Shown: positions 11,235-21,093 of the stretch, one piece after another
How positions within the stretch are numbered: position 1 is the stretch's first letter
How the letters are laid out: each line of letters begins with the position of its first letter
From: Sacculina carcini
Lineage: Eukaryota > Arthropoda > Thecostraca > Sacculinidae
NCBI GenBank assembly: GCA_916048095.2
Contig: OU696578.1
Location: 6,486,287 to 6,550,286, forward strand
DNA: 64,000 nt
Direction of reading: 5' to 3'
Notes under the pieces: model-generated
Databases searched by the model: none
What the model was told of the DNA's origin: nothing
Seen by the model: the letters and a program-made list of their open reading frames with translations, nothing else
Program-made: the position numbers and the translations under genes

Positions 11235-11931
11235 TGTAACGGTGATAATAATAATAATATGTTGTTATGTTGATCTTCGTTCGGCTGATCGTGAAGTCTT
11301 GATAGTTCCTCTTGATGTTGTGGTCCGCGATAACAAGTAATAGTCACCCAGTCGTATTTTAATAGTGTATTTAGAAACCAGTCAAATCTACTCATAAAAC
11401 TTGATAAAGTCCTGAACCTAATGCTCTAATGACGACTTAATAACTGCCTGCCTGGGTGAGTGGTCCTCTGTTGTTAGTGTCACATCTTGACTGCCCTATC
11501 GTTAGTGAACCTAGTATCTCTAGCGTCTCCAGTCTCTAGTATCACCCCCTTATTGTTAGTACAACACAGGTATATATACACACGACCACAGGTCGTCGGC
11601 TCAATGTGCCACACTGAATCTCACCGGGCAAACAGTTCGGCTGCCAACCTAGTTGCGAGCTATTTCTAAACACGATCTGACACTACACACGCGTTACAAT
11701 GAGATGCTCAGCCAAGTCAGACACACAAAAAAAGATAATTAATCAACGGTAACACGTTGCCAAGCATATCAGGGGCAGTGTACTACTGACGTCACCCTAA
11801 CACATAAATTAGCCTAACGACAGCTGCACAAGCAGGCCGCTAAAGAACGCGAACGTAAGCTGAGAAAGAGAGAGAAAGAAAACTGAGTAAACTGACAGAT
11901 AGAAAACTGGTCTGATTATAACTTTGTTATA
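11235..11931 (-). repeat. Element C 5' LTR
   Basis: The second 697-bp copy. Followed by the TCTAT duplication (11932-11936), then a 23-bp palindrome at 11938-11960 that belongs to flanking DNA. Confidence 0.88.
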
Positions 11932-12002
11932 TCTATGCTGAGACTGAGGCTCAGTCTCAGCAGCTCGGATGGCTGCCATTCTAGCAGCGTTCCAGCGCCA
12001 CC

Positions 12003-12147
12003 TCATTTGAGTTCGGGAAATTCGGTGCAATATGACCCTTGCGTCCCCTCGCCTTTGAGCATTCTCATTATTATGGAAATTCTGATAGAAAGGGAAACTG
12101 GGTTGTTGGCCGATTTCCCCCATAAGTCTTCTCCAGGGTTGATGTCT
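12003..12147 (-). pseudogene. Unknown ORF, C-terminal part, interrupted by element B
   Basis: If element B and one copy of its TGTTG duplication are removed, the minus-strand frame from 17233 to 16887 continues without a shift into 12147-12003. The stop lies at 12003-12005. The combined frame is about 163 codons. This part has no recognisable motif. Confidence 0.4.
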
Positions 12148-12152
12148 TGTTG

Positions 12153-12624
12153 TGTAATAGGTATTCGTATTGTGTATGTACAGTGTGATGAAATCATGTA
12201 ACCGCGTAGGTGTGTTTGTATGTCTGTATGTATGTGTATGCTCAAGTGCGCGAATGGTGTGCCTGCTCTTTTCCATGAATGCGAGTTACCGTGTATGTGC
12301 GTGTATATGTCTGCGTGTGTGAGTGGTTCATGTGACTTGGCTTGTCACGTGACTCGAGTACTGTGTGCTGATTGGTCGGTGTACTTTGACATTGTGACGT
12401 GTGACGCCTGTGCGTGTGGCTGAAGCGAGCTACAAGCAGTCTGGTTTTGAGCGTTGTGAGTGTTGGTGGTGTTTGTGTGTTGGTGGTGTATTTGTAATTG
12501 TGGTTGGTGCTATGCCACAAAGTGTTTATTGTTTATTATAAGTTTTGTTTTCAAGAGTGCATTTGAGTGCTATCATTTCATCGTCGTCCTCATTTTCATT
12601 GAATACATCTCTATTTACACTACA
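12153..12624 (+). repeat. Element B 5' LTR
   Basis: The repeat begins TGTAATAGG and ends TTTACACTACA. It contains an inverted CCAAT box (GATTGGT, near 12370) and AT-rich signals near its end. The first bases after it, AGCTATTTCGG, do not look like the usual TGG-starting primer site. Confidence 0.92.
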
Positions 12625-12650
12625 AGCTATTTCGGTTATAATCATCGCAA

Positions 12651-13455
12651 TGTCTATCGAAGAATCGAAGGCTCCTCTGCATGTCCAGTCGTCTTTCGAC
12701 GTGAAGTTGATTCCGGAATTTCGTGGTGACGTCGGTGAAAACGTATCAGAGTGGCTGAGTCGTCTCAAGTGGACCTGTCGTCTGCATGGAGTGCGAGACC
12801 TGGTTTCAGTTGTACCACTGAGACTATTCGGTCACGCATACAAAGTGTATGATCAGATTCCTAGAACGACAAGTTTGACATCGAAACAGTGGAGAAGACA
12901 TTGCGCGACGCTTTTGATGTCGATTCGTTCACAGCGTATGAGCTGCTGCAGCGTCGTCGTTTGCAGCCGTGCGAACCAGTGGATACATATCTGGCAGATA
13001 TAAAAAAGCTTGCTCAAATTGCGGGAGGCATGAGCGAAAAAACTATATCAGGAGCGTTTCTTTTTGGGTTACCTGAGCACGTGAGGTCATCTCTGAGAAA
13101 CAGTGCAAGGATAGAGACTCTCAGCTTGCATCAGTTGTTGGAGAGAGCAAGAATGCGTGTTGCAGATAATTGCCGCACAAGCAATGTAGCAGCTGCCACC
13201 GTTGGCAAAGCATCAGCCGGTAGCCGTACAAATCGCCCAAGTCGAGATGTCATCTGCTTCAAGTGCGGAGAATCAGACCATTTTGCCAGGGGATGCGCCG
13301 GATCTTTTCGCACAGACAATTTGATCAAAGATGGTAACACCCGTGTAGTGCGATGTTACCGATGTGGCGAGACCGGTCATGTAAGCCCAAGATGTCCGGG
13401 AAACTACAACGGAGAATCAGCGAATATGCCGGCTCCTTCTCCGCAGCATCATTGA
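12651..13455 (+). pseudogene. Element B gag with two CCHC knuckles, frameshifted
   Basis: Gag forms the particle and binds RNA. The ATG at 12651 lies 27 bases inside the 5' LTR. The first part (FRGDVGENVSEWL..., VVPLRLFGHAYKVYDQI) is in one frame to about 12885. The rest (TLRDAFDVDSFTAYEL to the end) is in another, so there is one indel. Two zinc knuckles follow, CFKCGESDHFARGC and CYRCGETGHVSPRC, both C-x2-C-x4-H-x4-C. Gag stops at 13453-13455, overlapping the pol frame in the -1 register with a slippery site at 13398-13404. Confidence 0.88.
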
Positions 13456-14813
13456 GCGTCTCCGCTCCTACGGCGTACATGCGTGTCAATTGTGTGTATT
13501 GTGATGTTTTGGTTGATACCGGCTGCAGTAAATGTTTGTTATACGCTGCACTATGCAGAGAGCAGTCAAAGGCATATACTGATTTAGTTTTGATCAACGG
13601 GTCAAGACAAGCATGTGAAGGTGTGACAAGTGTGCGACTGCGAGACGCTTTTGGTCGTGTAGTTATTTTTGAAGCTATTCTTGTGAATTTTCGTCCCTTG
13701 AATTACAACTTTGTTCTTGGTATGAATGGTGTAAGATTTTTTGGTGGTGTCGCAGTGAATGGAGATGGGCAGGTCAAGTTTGGACCCACCGATTCACACC
13801 GACAGTGTACAAGCCAGTCTCTGATAGAGCCAGCTGCAGGATTGGTGATTACGGCACCCAGAAGTGTATTGTTGGAACAGAAGGATTTTACAGTTTATTT
13901 TGACGAACAACATCTCACATGGAAAGCTGTATGGAAATGGCGGTCCACTGAGCCTGACTACCTTCATAACAGAGTTGCTACGTACAATGTGAAGCAGTGT
14001 GCTCGTCGTGAGTATGAAGACGAAATTCAGAAGTGGATAAACAATGACTGGCTAACAGAGTACGATGAGCATGAGATGGGTCCTCCAAAAAGCTTAATCC
14101 CCCTCATGGCGGTTATTCAGCCCAATAGAGACAAAGTTCGGCCCGTATGTGATTTCAGGGAGCTGAACGACCACATTACATTGTACACAGGGTCCGCTGA
14201 TGTGTGTGCAAATAAGCTGCGCCAGTGGCGGCGTCGTGGCAGTAATACAGCAGTGCTGGACTTGGAAAAGGCATAACTGCAAATTCACGTCGAAAAGGAG
14301 TTGTGGCCATATCAGACAGTGATATTTGACGGCAAGCGATACTGCTTAACGAGGATGGGTTTCGGTCTGAGTGTGGCACCCGCCGTTCTGCAGACAATAC
14401 TGGATTATGTGTTGAAGCAAGATGAGTGTGTGAGCGCAGGGACTTCCGCATATCTGGATGATATTTTTGTTGACCTCAATGTAGTCATCGCGGAAAAGGT
14501 GCGTGGTCATCTTGGAAAATATGGTTTGGTGAGCAAGAAACCGGACTACCTGAGAGATGGTGCTCGTTTGCTGGGTCTGAGAGTGTCGAGAAAGAATGGA
14601 TATATGGTTTGGAGTCGAGACAACAAAATCGACCCACCACCGGCAGATCTAACGCGCCGAAACGTATTTTCGTGGTGCGGTAAGCTGGTAGGCCACATGC
14701 CGGTCTGTGGCTCGCTAAGAATTTTGACAGCGTTTGCTAAACGGCGAGCCAATCAGCTTACAAAACCTGGGAAGACCGAATTGACGACGATAACCGAATT
14801 CGCGATATGTTAG
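13353..14813 (+). pseudogene. Element B protease and reverse transcriptase
   Basis: In the -1 frame relative to gag. The protease active site is LVDTGCSKCLL (near 13510-13545) and its tail is FVLGMNGV. RT motifs are VRPVCDFRELN, AVLDLEKA, RMGFGLSVAPA and AYLDD (near 14450-14465). A nonsense codon TAA at 14274-14276 replaces the codon that is Tyr in element A (RRAYLQ), splitting the frame. After 14760 the connection to RNase H is broken by further changes. Confidence 0.87.
13398..13443 (+). promoter_or_regulatory. Probable -1 ribosomal frameshift signal between gag and pol
   Basis: GGGAAAC at 13398-13404 is read in the gag frame as G GGA AAC, the X XXY YYZ pattern. A 5-nt spacer (TACAA) is followed by a 7-bp stem, CGGAGAA (13410-13416) pairing with TTCTCCG (13437-13443). 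Slipping back one base enters exactly the open pol frame that begins with the protease, while the gag frame ends at 13455. Site, spacer, stem and frame relation all fit. Activity is inferred. Confidence 0.72.
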
Positions 14814-14830
14814 CCTTCATCGACAAATAA

Positions 14831-15350
14831 GTGCGGCAAGTAGATCCTGTGGGAGGCCACTGGAGTGTCGACTTAAAAAAGGCAACAATATGGACCGACG
14901 CGAGCTCTTTGGCGTTCGGAGTTATGCTCGAAGTCGACGGAGATATTGTTGAAGACGCCTCGTGGTTGAGACCAGACAAGACAGCTCACATAAATATGGC
15001 GGAGTTGGACGCTGTAACTCGCGGGATCAATATGGCGGTGAGCTGGAATATGACCAACCTCTTGATCGAATCCGACTCTGTCACAGTGTGTCGATGGATT
15101 AGCGACATTTTGAGCGGTAGGACGCGGGTGCGCACCAAGGCACAGAACGAACTGTTGATTCGTCGCAGATTAAACATAGTAAAACAATTAGTTTTTTTTT
15201 AAAAGGTTAAATGCCTAAGTGGCAGCTGCTACACGGGAAGACGAACTTTAATTGATAATTGATGTGGAGCTGGTACCATCAAAGAAAAACCGCGCCGATT
15301 TGCTGACTCGTGTGCCGCAGAAATGGCTGACTGAAAGTGCTTCTGCCGCT
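14831..15350 (+). pseudogene. Element B RNase H, split by SINE scrap
   Basis: The segment contains IWTDASS (first Asp), NMAELDAV (Glu), IESDSVT (Asp) and, after a 54-bp foreign stretch, NRADLLTRVPQKW. Comparison with the same domain in element A shows the foreign piece at 15194-15247 lies between KQLV and the IIDVELVPS-like continuation. This RNase H lacks the common gypsy THKAL-type motifs and ends in an N-x-AD-x-LTR box. Confidence 0.82.
15194..15247 (-). mobile_element. 5'-truncated SINE fragment in RNase H of element B
   Basis: The stretch from GGTTAAATGCC to CACGGGAAGA matches the 3' ends of the two tRNA-Val-like SINE copies near 63430 and 46879. A T-run (15191-15200) next to it is the A-tail in minus orientation. 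The insertion is therefore a short 3' piece of the SINE. Confidence 0.6.
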
Positions 15351-15372
15351 ACAACCGTTGTACCACGTGATG

Positions 15373-16315
15373 ACACGGTGAACATACGCAAAATTCACGA
15401 GCGTGCCGGACATCCTGGCGTGCGGAGAACACCATTTTTTGCGCGGAGGTAGTGTTCTTCTCCGTTATCCAGAAGACAAGTGAAAAACGTGGTGGCGAGT
15501 TGTAACACTTGCCAATCAATCGATCCTGCCCCGCGAAAATGGCCAAGAGGTGAGTTATCAGTTGGAGAGATATGGCACAGACTCGCTATAGACGTCACAC
15601 ACTTTCAAGGTCAAGAATATATGTCCGTGATTGACTGTGGATCATCAAGATTTTCTTTGTGGCGATTACTGAGGCGATCCCACTCTGATAATATCACGAG
15701 ACACCTTGAAGAGATGTTCCTTGAGCGAGGTTTCCCCACTCAGCTATTGTGTGACAATGCGACTATATTCAGAAGTCAGCAGTTTCTATCATTTGCAGCA
15801 AAGTGGAGTATAGAGGTGCGATTTCGAGCGGCGTACAGACCCAGTGGCAATGGTATTATAGAAAGGAATCACCGCACTGTGAAGGTGATGCTGCTCGCAA
15901 GAACTGTTCCATCGGTGAAGCTGTACATCTGTATAATACGAGTCCTTTCAGTGACCGCAAGGGAACGCCTGCACGCGTACTGTACAACTATCAATGGCGT
16001 GATATTGAGGGCGAACAGGGAGCGTGTATGACGCCGCGTCAGACAATTGATGCATTTGTCACCGGTGATCCAGTGTGGGTGCGCAACAGTGGTACGAGGT
16101 GCACTCAGCCGTCTGTCGAGGGTCGTGTTACGGCGGTGGCGTCTGACCAGGTGGTCGAGGTGGACGGCATGTTGCGTCACGTGCGCGACCTGAGACCTCG
16201 TAGCGGCGACGACGGTGATGCTGTGTCTGCAGAAGCCAGTGAATCGGTGAGTCAGAGCCGCCCTACACGACAGAGAAGAGCTTCTGCCTGGCACCGTGAC
16301 TATGTTATGCATTAG
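15373..16315 (+). pseudogene. Element B integrase
   Basis: The zinc-binding part is HERAGHPG with C-x2-C at SCNTC. The catalytic core has LAIDVTHF (first Asp), LLCDNAT (second Asp) and GIIERNH (Glu), with 35 residues between the last two (DD35E). The C-terminal domain ends VEVDGMLRHVRDLRPR. A frame change between 15425 and 15480 and another near 15880-15920 break the reading frame. The gene stops at 16313-16315, 100 bp before the 3' LTR. Confidence 0.85.
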
Positions 16316-16414
16316 TTTTTATTATTGATTGCCTGTATCATGTGTAGATTTTTGTTGCCGCTGTATTGGTTCGATCATGTATTGTATTTGATTGGTGTGA
16401 ACACCATGGGGGCA

Positions 16415-16886
16415 TGTAATAGGTATTCGTATTGTGTATGTACAGTGTGATGAAATCGTGTAACCGCGTAGGTATGTTTGTATGTCTGTATGTATGTGTA
16501 TGTTCAAGTTCGCGAATGGTGTGCCTGCTCTTTTCCATGAATGCGAGTTACCGTGTATGTGCGTGTATATGTCTGCGTGTTTGAGTGGTTCATGTGAATT
16601 GGCTTGTCACGTGACTCGAGTACTGTGTGCTGATTGGTCGGTGTACTTTGACATTGTGACGTGTGACGCCTGTGCGTGTGGCTGAAGCGAGCTACAGCCA
16701 GTCTGGTTTTGAGCGTTGTGAGTGTTGGTGGTATTCGTGTGTTGGTGGTGTATTTGTAATTGTGGTTGGTGCTAGGCCACAAAGTGTTTATTGTTTATTA
16801 TAAATTTTGTTTTCAAGAGTGCATTTCAGTGCTATCATTTCATCGTCGTCCTCATCTTCATTGAATACATCTCTATTTACACGACA
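16415..16886 (+). repeat. Element B 3' LTR
   Basis: The second 472-bp copy, beginning TGTAATAGG and ending TTTACACGACA, with the target duplication TGTTG at 16887-16891. Confidence 0.92.
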
Positions 16887-17233
16887 TGTTGACCGTCTTC
16901 TGGCTCCAACATTGGGTGTTCGCCGGCGTTTTGATCGTCTTCTGGCTCCAACATTGGCTGTTCACCGTCGTTTTGATCGTCTTCTGGCTCCACCATTGGT
17001 TGTTGTCCGTTGTTTTGACGAATTCCTTGTTCTACCATTCGGTGGTATTCACTAGTGTGGAGTTCCTCCAGGGGGTTTTGTAAGCCCGAATTTCGGCCGG
17101 TGTACGAAACACATCGGCCCATGTTCTGGGGTGTTGATGGACCAGGTCGTCGGGTGCTGTCGGGGTTTTCACTTGGATTTGTACGGCCACGGGTCCGACG
17201 TGGGTGGGTATAACCAAATTTATTACGAGGCAT
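16887..17233 (-). pseudogene. Unknown ORF with 42-nt internal repeats, N-terminal part
   Basis: The minus-strand ATG at 17233 starts a basic N-terminus (MPRNKFGYTHPRRTRGR) followed by about three 14-residue acidic repeats of the type EQPMLEPEDDQNDG, encoded by 42-bp DNA repeats. Element B inserted in the last repeat. Downstream, the frame continues beyond B at 12147-12003. No homology is recognised. It could be a host exon or ORF1 of an unlisted mobile element. Confidence 0.4.
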
Positions 17234-17404
17234 TTTCGAGAACAACGTTTTATGGAATGGCAAAGCGATTTCAAACAGTGATTTTGTAAACGAAAATGTT
17301 CGTTAATAGAATTCACAAAACATTAATATTTTTATGCAAGATTCCATGGGATAACTTGTAAGGCACTTGTTTTTTTGTGCCATTCTATGCATTTTTATCA
17401 ATTT

Positions 17405-19543
17405 TTATCATTTTCCGACGCCCTCACTGCTAGACATTGTTGTGACCAACCTACCAGCCGAGCATGTGTCCAGCCTGGTGGTGGAGGACGCTCCCATTTG
17501 CGATCATCTTCCGTTTTCCGCCGGCTTTCGAGTTGGCCGACCGCGTGTTGTGCGGCAGCAAATTTCCTGTCGGCCGTGGCGTCGTGTCTGCTGGGACGAG
17601 CTGTGCCTGTGGCTGTTGACCGCCGACTGGTCTGATTTCGAGCAAGCCGATCACGTCGACGATCAGCTCAGACTTTTCACTAGTATTTGGCAACGCTGCA
17701 TTGATATAGTCTGCCCTGAGATTACTTTTCGTGCCAGACATTACCGCCTGCCATGGGTTGCACACAACGATCGCATCAAGAACTTTGTCGTCCGCAGAAA
17801 CAGAGCGTATGCGGCGTGGAAACAGTCACGAAACCCTGTCAAGCTCATTGAATATCAAAAGCTGAGGGGTCACGCCAAACGTATGATTGCTGCAGAGCGA
17901 AAAGACTATCTCGGGGAGCAGCTTGCAAACGGGCCAAACGATTTTTGGAGGGGCATCAAGGGGCTTGTTATGAAAGACGAAAAATGGACGATCATTATTG
18001 ACTCTCCTCGAGAAGCCGACAAACTCAACCGCTTCTATGCAAATGTTGTCGATCAGATCATAGCGCGACTACCATCGATAACGTCGGTTCAATACCGGCC
18101 TTCAGCTGTTGTCTCATCTTCGCTTAAACTAAAGCCAATCACACTCCCAACTATTTTCTCGCACTTGAGGTCGATTCGCTCAGTGACCTCTGTAGGCATT
18201 GATGGAATCCCACTGTTCGCGATAAAGAAATGCTTTGCCGTAGTGGGCCCTTTTCTGCTGAAGCTCATCAATAGCTCGCTGAAAACGGAAGTTTTCCCGG
18301 CAGAATGGAAGACTGCCGTGGTCACCCCTCTACCTAAATCTGGTGACTTATCCGACCCAGCAAACACTCGACCGATCTCTAACCTTTGTGGTATGAGCAA
18401 GCTGCTCGAGAAGGTCGTCTGCCGTCAACTGACCGAATTTTTAACTCAATGCAATATATTTAGTCCCAGGCAGCTCGCATACAGACGGAAACACTCGACG
18501 GAGGATATGCTGCTGGCGATGATCGACGTAATTGCACGTGCAATCGACAACAAGAAGATTGCCGCCGTGATTTCGATCGATGAAAGTCAGCTTTCGACTG
18601 CATCCAGCACAATATCATCACAAATAAGCTGTCATGGTACGACATTGAGCCACAGTGGTTCCTCAGGCATTTGACTAGCCGAAGTCAGCGGGTCAAACAC
18701 GACACTGTAACTCTTCCCATGAGACATGTTGTCCCTCAGGGGTCTGTGTTGGGTCCGCTGCTCTTTCTGCTTGCCGTGAACGCCGTGGAAAATCATATTC
18801 TTTGGGGACACATTTTCTGTTACGCCGACGATCTTCAGTGGGTGTTAGAGTCAGATTCACAACATACGGACCAACTGGAACAGCGAGCAGCCGAGTGCAT
18901 ACTCGCCATACAATCCTGGATGACTGCAAACAAAATGACCATAAACATGAGCAAGACGAAACTGACCCTGTGTGGTACTCGTTCCTCTCTTACAAAGATC
19001 AATAATTTCCGCCTTCATCTGCCGCATGAGGAAATTGTCCCAGTCGACTGTATGAAAATACTCGGGGTGTATGTGGACAGCCAACTATCATGGAGCGTAC
19101 AAGTTGCCCAAGTTGTTCGCCGCTGCAAGCCAATCATAATAGCACTGCTGAAATTTCGTCGTACCCTCACCCCGGACACCACCAGTAGAATTATTGAGGC
19201 ACATGTATTCTCACGGCTTCGATACTGCTTGCCGGTGTGGGGAGGCTGCGACAAGACGCTGCATCATAAACTAAACAGTGTTTTTCGCTTTGCAGTCAAA
19301 GCGGTTGATTGTCTCCATCAGTTCGATCATGTATCACCGACTTTGAGGCGACTAAATTGGCCTACCAGCGAACACATGCTGGCGACCCGCGATCTGAAGG
19401 CCGTAAATCGCGCGCTCCACGAGCCACTAGCGTCGCACATCCTTGCCGATATGTTCACTTTTCGCAAATCGGTCTCGTGCAAGTCCACAAGAGCAACGAA
19501 TCGGGGGAGTCTGGAAATACCGCGAAACAGACTTGAGCGCACA
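17405..19543 (+). pseudogene. LINE I endonuclease end and reverse transcriptase, frameshifted
   Basis: The first segment (to about 18590) holds the endonuclease end (LLDIVVTN, then CDHLPFSAGF, a variant of the SDH motif). After it come the linker and RT motifs (GIDGIPLF, ANTRPISNLCGMSKLLEKVV, QLAYRRKHSTED). Near 18580-18670 the frame shifts within the first catalytic motif. The second segment has HVVPQGSVLGPLLFLL and the catalytic CYADD, then the thumb and C-terminal region (RLRYCLPVWGG). A further in-frame stop near 19543 precedes the last residues (SLFRTRAAKTYN). Inactive. Confidence 0.82.
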
Positions 19544-19790
19544 TAATCGCTTTTCCGCACAAGAGCAGCAAAAACTTATAACAAACAGCTTTAATTTCGT
19601 TACAATATCCAGTCACTCCAAACTATTCCGGTCTCTTGTTTGTTAGCTAAACTAGTCTTACATGCAAGCTGTTGTTTTATTGTATAGTTTTCGATTCTTA
19701 TATTTTTTTTTCAATATATTATATCTGTATAACTATAAAACGATGATGCCAAATTCTTTATAACTTATGCCATTTTTACACGTGATTTCG
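17405..19790 (+). mobile_element. 5'-truncated non-LTR retrotransposon I
   Basis: It begins inside the endonuclease and runs through RT to a C-terminal LINE tail, then about 150 bp of AT-rich 3' sequence. No poly(A) or tandem tail is sharply defined. The clade is within the APE-type LINEs. Confidence 0.82.
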
Positions 19791-19829
19791 ACCATGTTCA
19801 CAAATGTAAATGTTTGCACGAAAAACCAG

Positions 19830-20340
19830 ATGTGGATTGCAAATATATTGTTTTAATTGAATTGAAATTGAAAAGAACGGAGACGGAGATCTTGGAGGCT
19901 ATCGAGCGTCTGTCAGTGATCAAGGTGGCGCTCAGTGTTCGGCGCTCGGCGCTGCTGCAAATGAAACATGATCCCTGTGAGAACGTACGGCAATACGTGG
20001 CCACACTAATCGAAGTTCTACTGGAACGCAGACCTTGACGAATCTTTTAAACGATCAAAACACCTCATTATCGGAGAGATACGACAAGGAGTAGAAATAT
20101 TCGACCCCAAGAGGAAGACATGTTTGAGTACTGACTTTTCCAAGAACGGCGTGGGATACTGGCTCCGTCAAAAACATTAACGATGTGTTTCTGTTATACC
20201 TGGGTGCTGTCCAAGCGGGTGGCGAATCACCATCGCAGGGTCAAGATTCCGTCGCGACGCAGAAACCCGCTACAGTAGAGGGTGAAGCACTGGCAGTCGC
20301 GTGGGCCTTGAAGGACAGCCGCTTTTTCACGTTGGGTTCA
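19830..20340 (+). pseudogene. Ty3/gypsy relic: gag scrap joined to RNase H scrap
   Basis: The 19830-20038 frame reads like a gypsy capsid piece (ALSVRRSALLQMKHDPCENVRQYVATL). Directly after it, in other frames, comes the RNase H start (GVEIFDPKRKTCLSTDFSKNGVGYWLRQKH, with the first Asp) and the Glu box (VEGEALAVAWALKDSRFFTLG). Everything between gag and RNase H, including protease and RT, is missing. A large internal deletion is inferred. Confidence 0.65.
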
Positions 20341-20415
20341 CCTGCGGTAGGGGGTAAGAATTCTGCCGCCGTAGCTGCCGCGTGTCGTAAAAGGCGACTA
20401 AAGGCAGACATGTCT

Positions 20416-20598
20416 GGTCAGGTTTCGGCCTGCTACTGGTAACATGTAACCCGGTACAACCAGCCGCATGGTCGGAATGTCGGCGACTAATCCGGCCCCC
20501 CACTGGCCCATGCCAGTGAGGAGGGTGGCCAGACACCCAGCAGGAAGAAAAACAAGACCTGTCAAAGGGCGGATGAGCTGTTTAGCAGCCAACGGCCA
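20416..20598 (+). repeat. Shared 5'-leader module, copy 1
   Basis: It runs from GTCTGGTCAGG to AACGGCCATCT. The same module appears at 33507-33696 inside the 3' part of an unrelated L2-like insertion. Conserved small hairpins include GGGTGgccagaCACCC and AGCTGtttagCAGC. The latter has compensatory changes in the other copy. It may be a structured RNA element or a small SINE-like unit. Confidence 0.65.
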
Positions 20599-21093
20599 TC
20601 TGGAAACCCTCCCCCGTCGGATCGGCAAACAGGATCCTGGCCGCTGAGTGTCACGTCGCCCGGGGTAGAGTGGTGGCGTGACGCAACACTCGTTTTTGGC
20701 CTGCGCGTCGAACCCCGACGGGGCCGCTGTTTGGCTCCTCGACAGTGGAGAGAATGGTCCGACGCCGGCACGGGTGGCCGGATAGGGCTCAAGAGGGTCA
20801 AGGGTGAGGTGCCTGGTGCTCGAGGGGGTCCCGCCCGGTGCAGTGCTCGCCGTTTGCAGTGGGGCTGCAGCTGCCGGGTCCAGATGGACCGGTGGGGGTC
20901 ACTGGTCCGGGCCCGGCGCTGTAGCTGCCGCGGACTCGTACCGGGCGGAGCTCGCAGCGAGCTCAGGGGTATTCTGTGCCCGTACAGCGCGCACCACCAC
21001 TGGCGTGGCATCCCATGCTGGCTCTGCCCGTCCCCCCAGTAGGGCCCCGTGCAGAGGTGGGTGGTCGTGCGCGCAGATACAAACAAACAATTC

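Larger units (their letters stand above)
7643..11931 (-). mobile_element. LTR retrotransposon C, apparently non-autonomous
   Basis: Two 697-bp direct repeats (7643-8339 and 11235-11931) with only about seven differences by eye flank 2.9 kb. A 5-bp target duplication TCTAT lies at 7638-7642 and 11932-11936. Read on the minus strand, a primer site complementary to the 3' end of tRNA-His lies two bases inside the right-hand LTR, which sets the orientation. The internal part has no open frame above about 75 codons on either strand and no recognisable gag or pol. It is therefore a non-autonomous element or one whose coding region was wholly replaced. Family (BEL/Pao or gypsy) is undecided. Confidence 0.85.
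12153..16886 (+). mobile_element. LTR retrotransposon B, structurally complete
   Basis: The LTRs at 12153-12624 and 16415-16886 are each 472 bp, begin TG and end CA, and differ at roughly 15 positions by eye. A 5-bp target duplication TGTTG flanks the element (12148-12152 and 16887-16891). Between the LTRs lie gag, protease, RT, RNase H and integrase in Ty3/gypsy order. The coding region carries several lesions: a gag frameshift near 12885, a nonsense codon in RT at 14274-14276, damage near 14765-14830, a SINE scrap at 15194-15247, and a shift in integrase. It is dead but is the best reference for the family that includes A and E. Confidence 0.93.
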
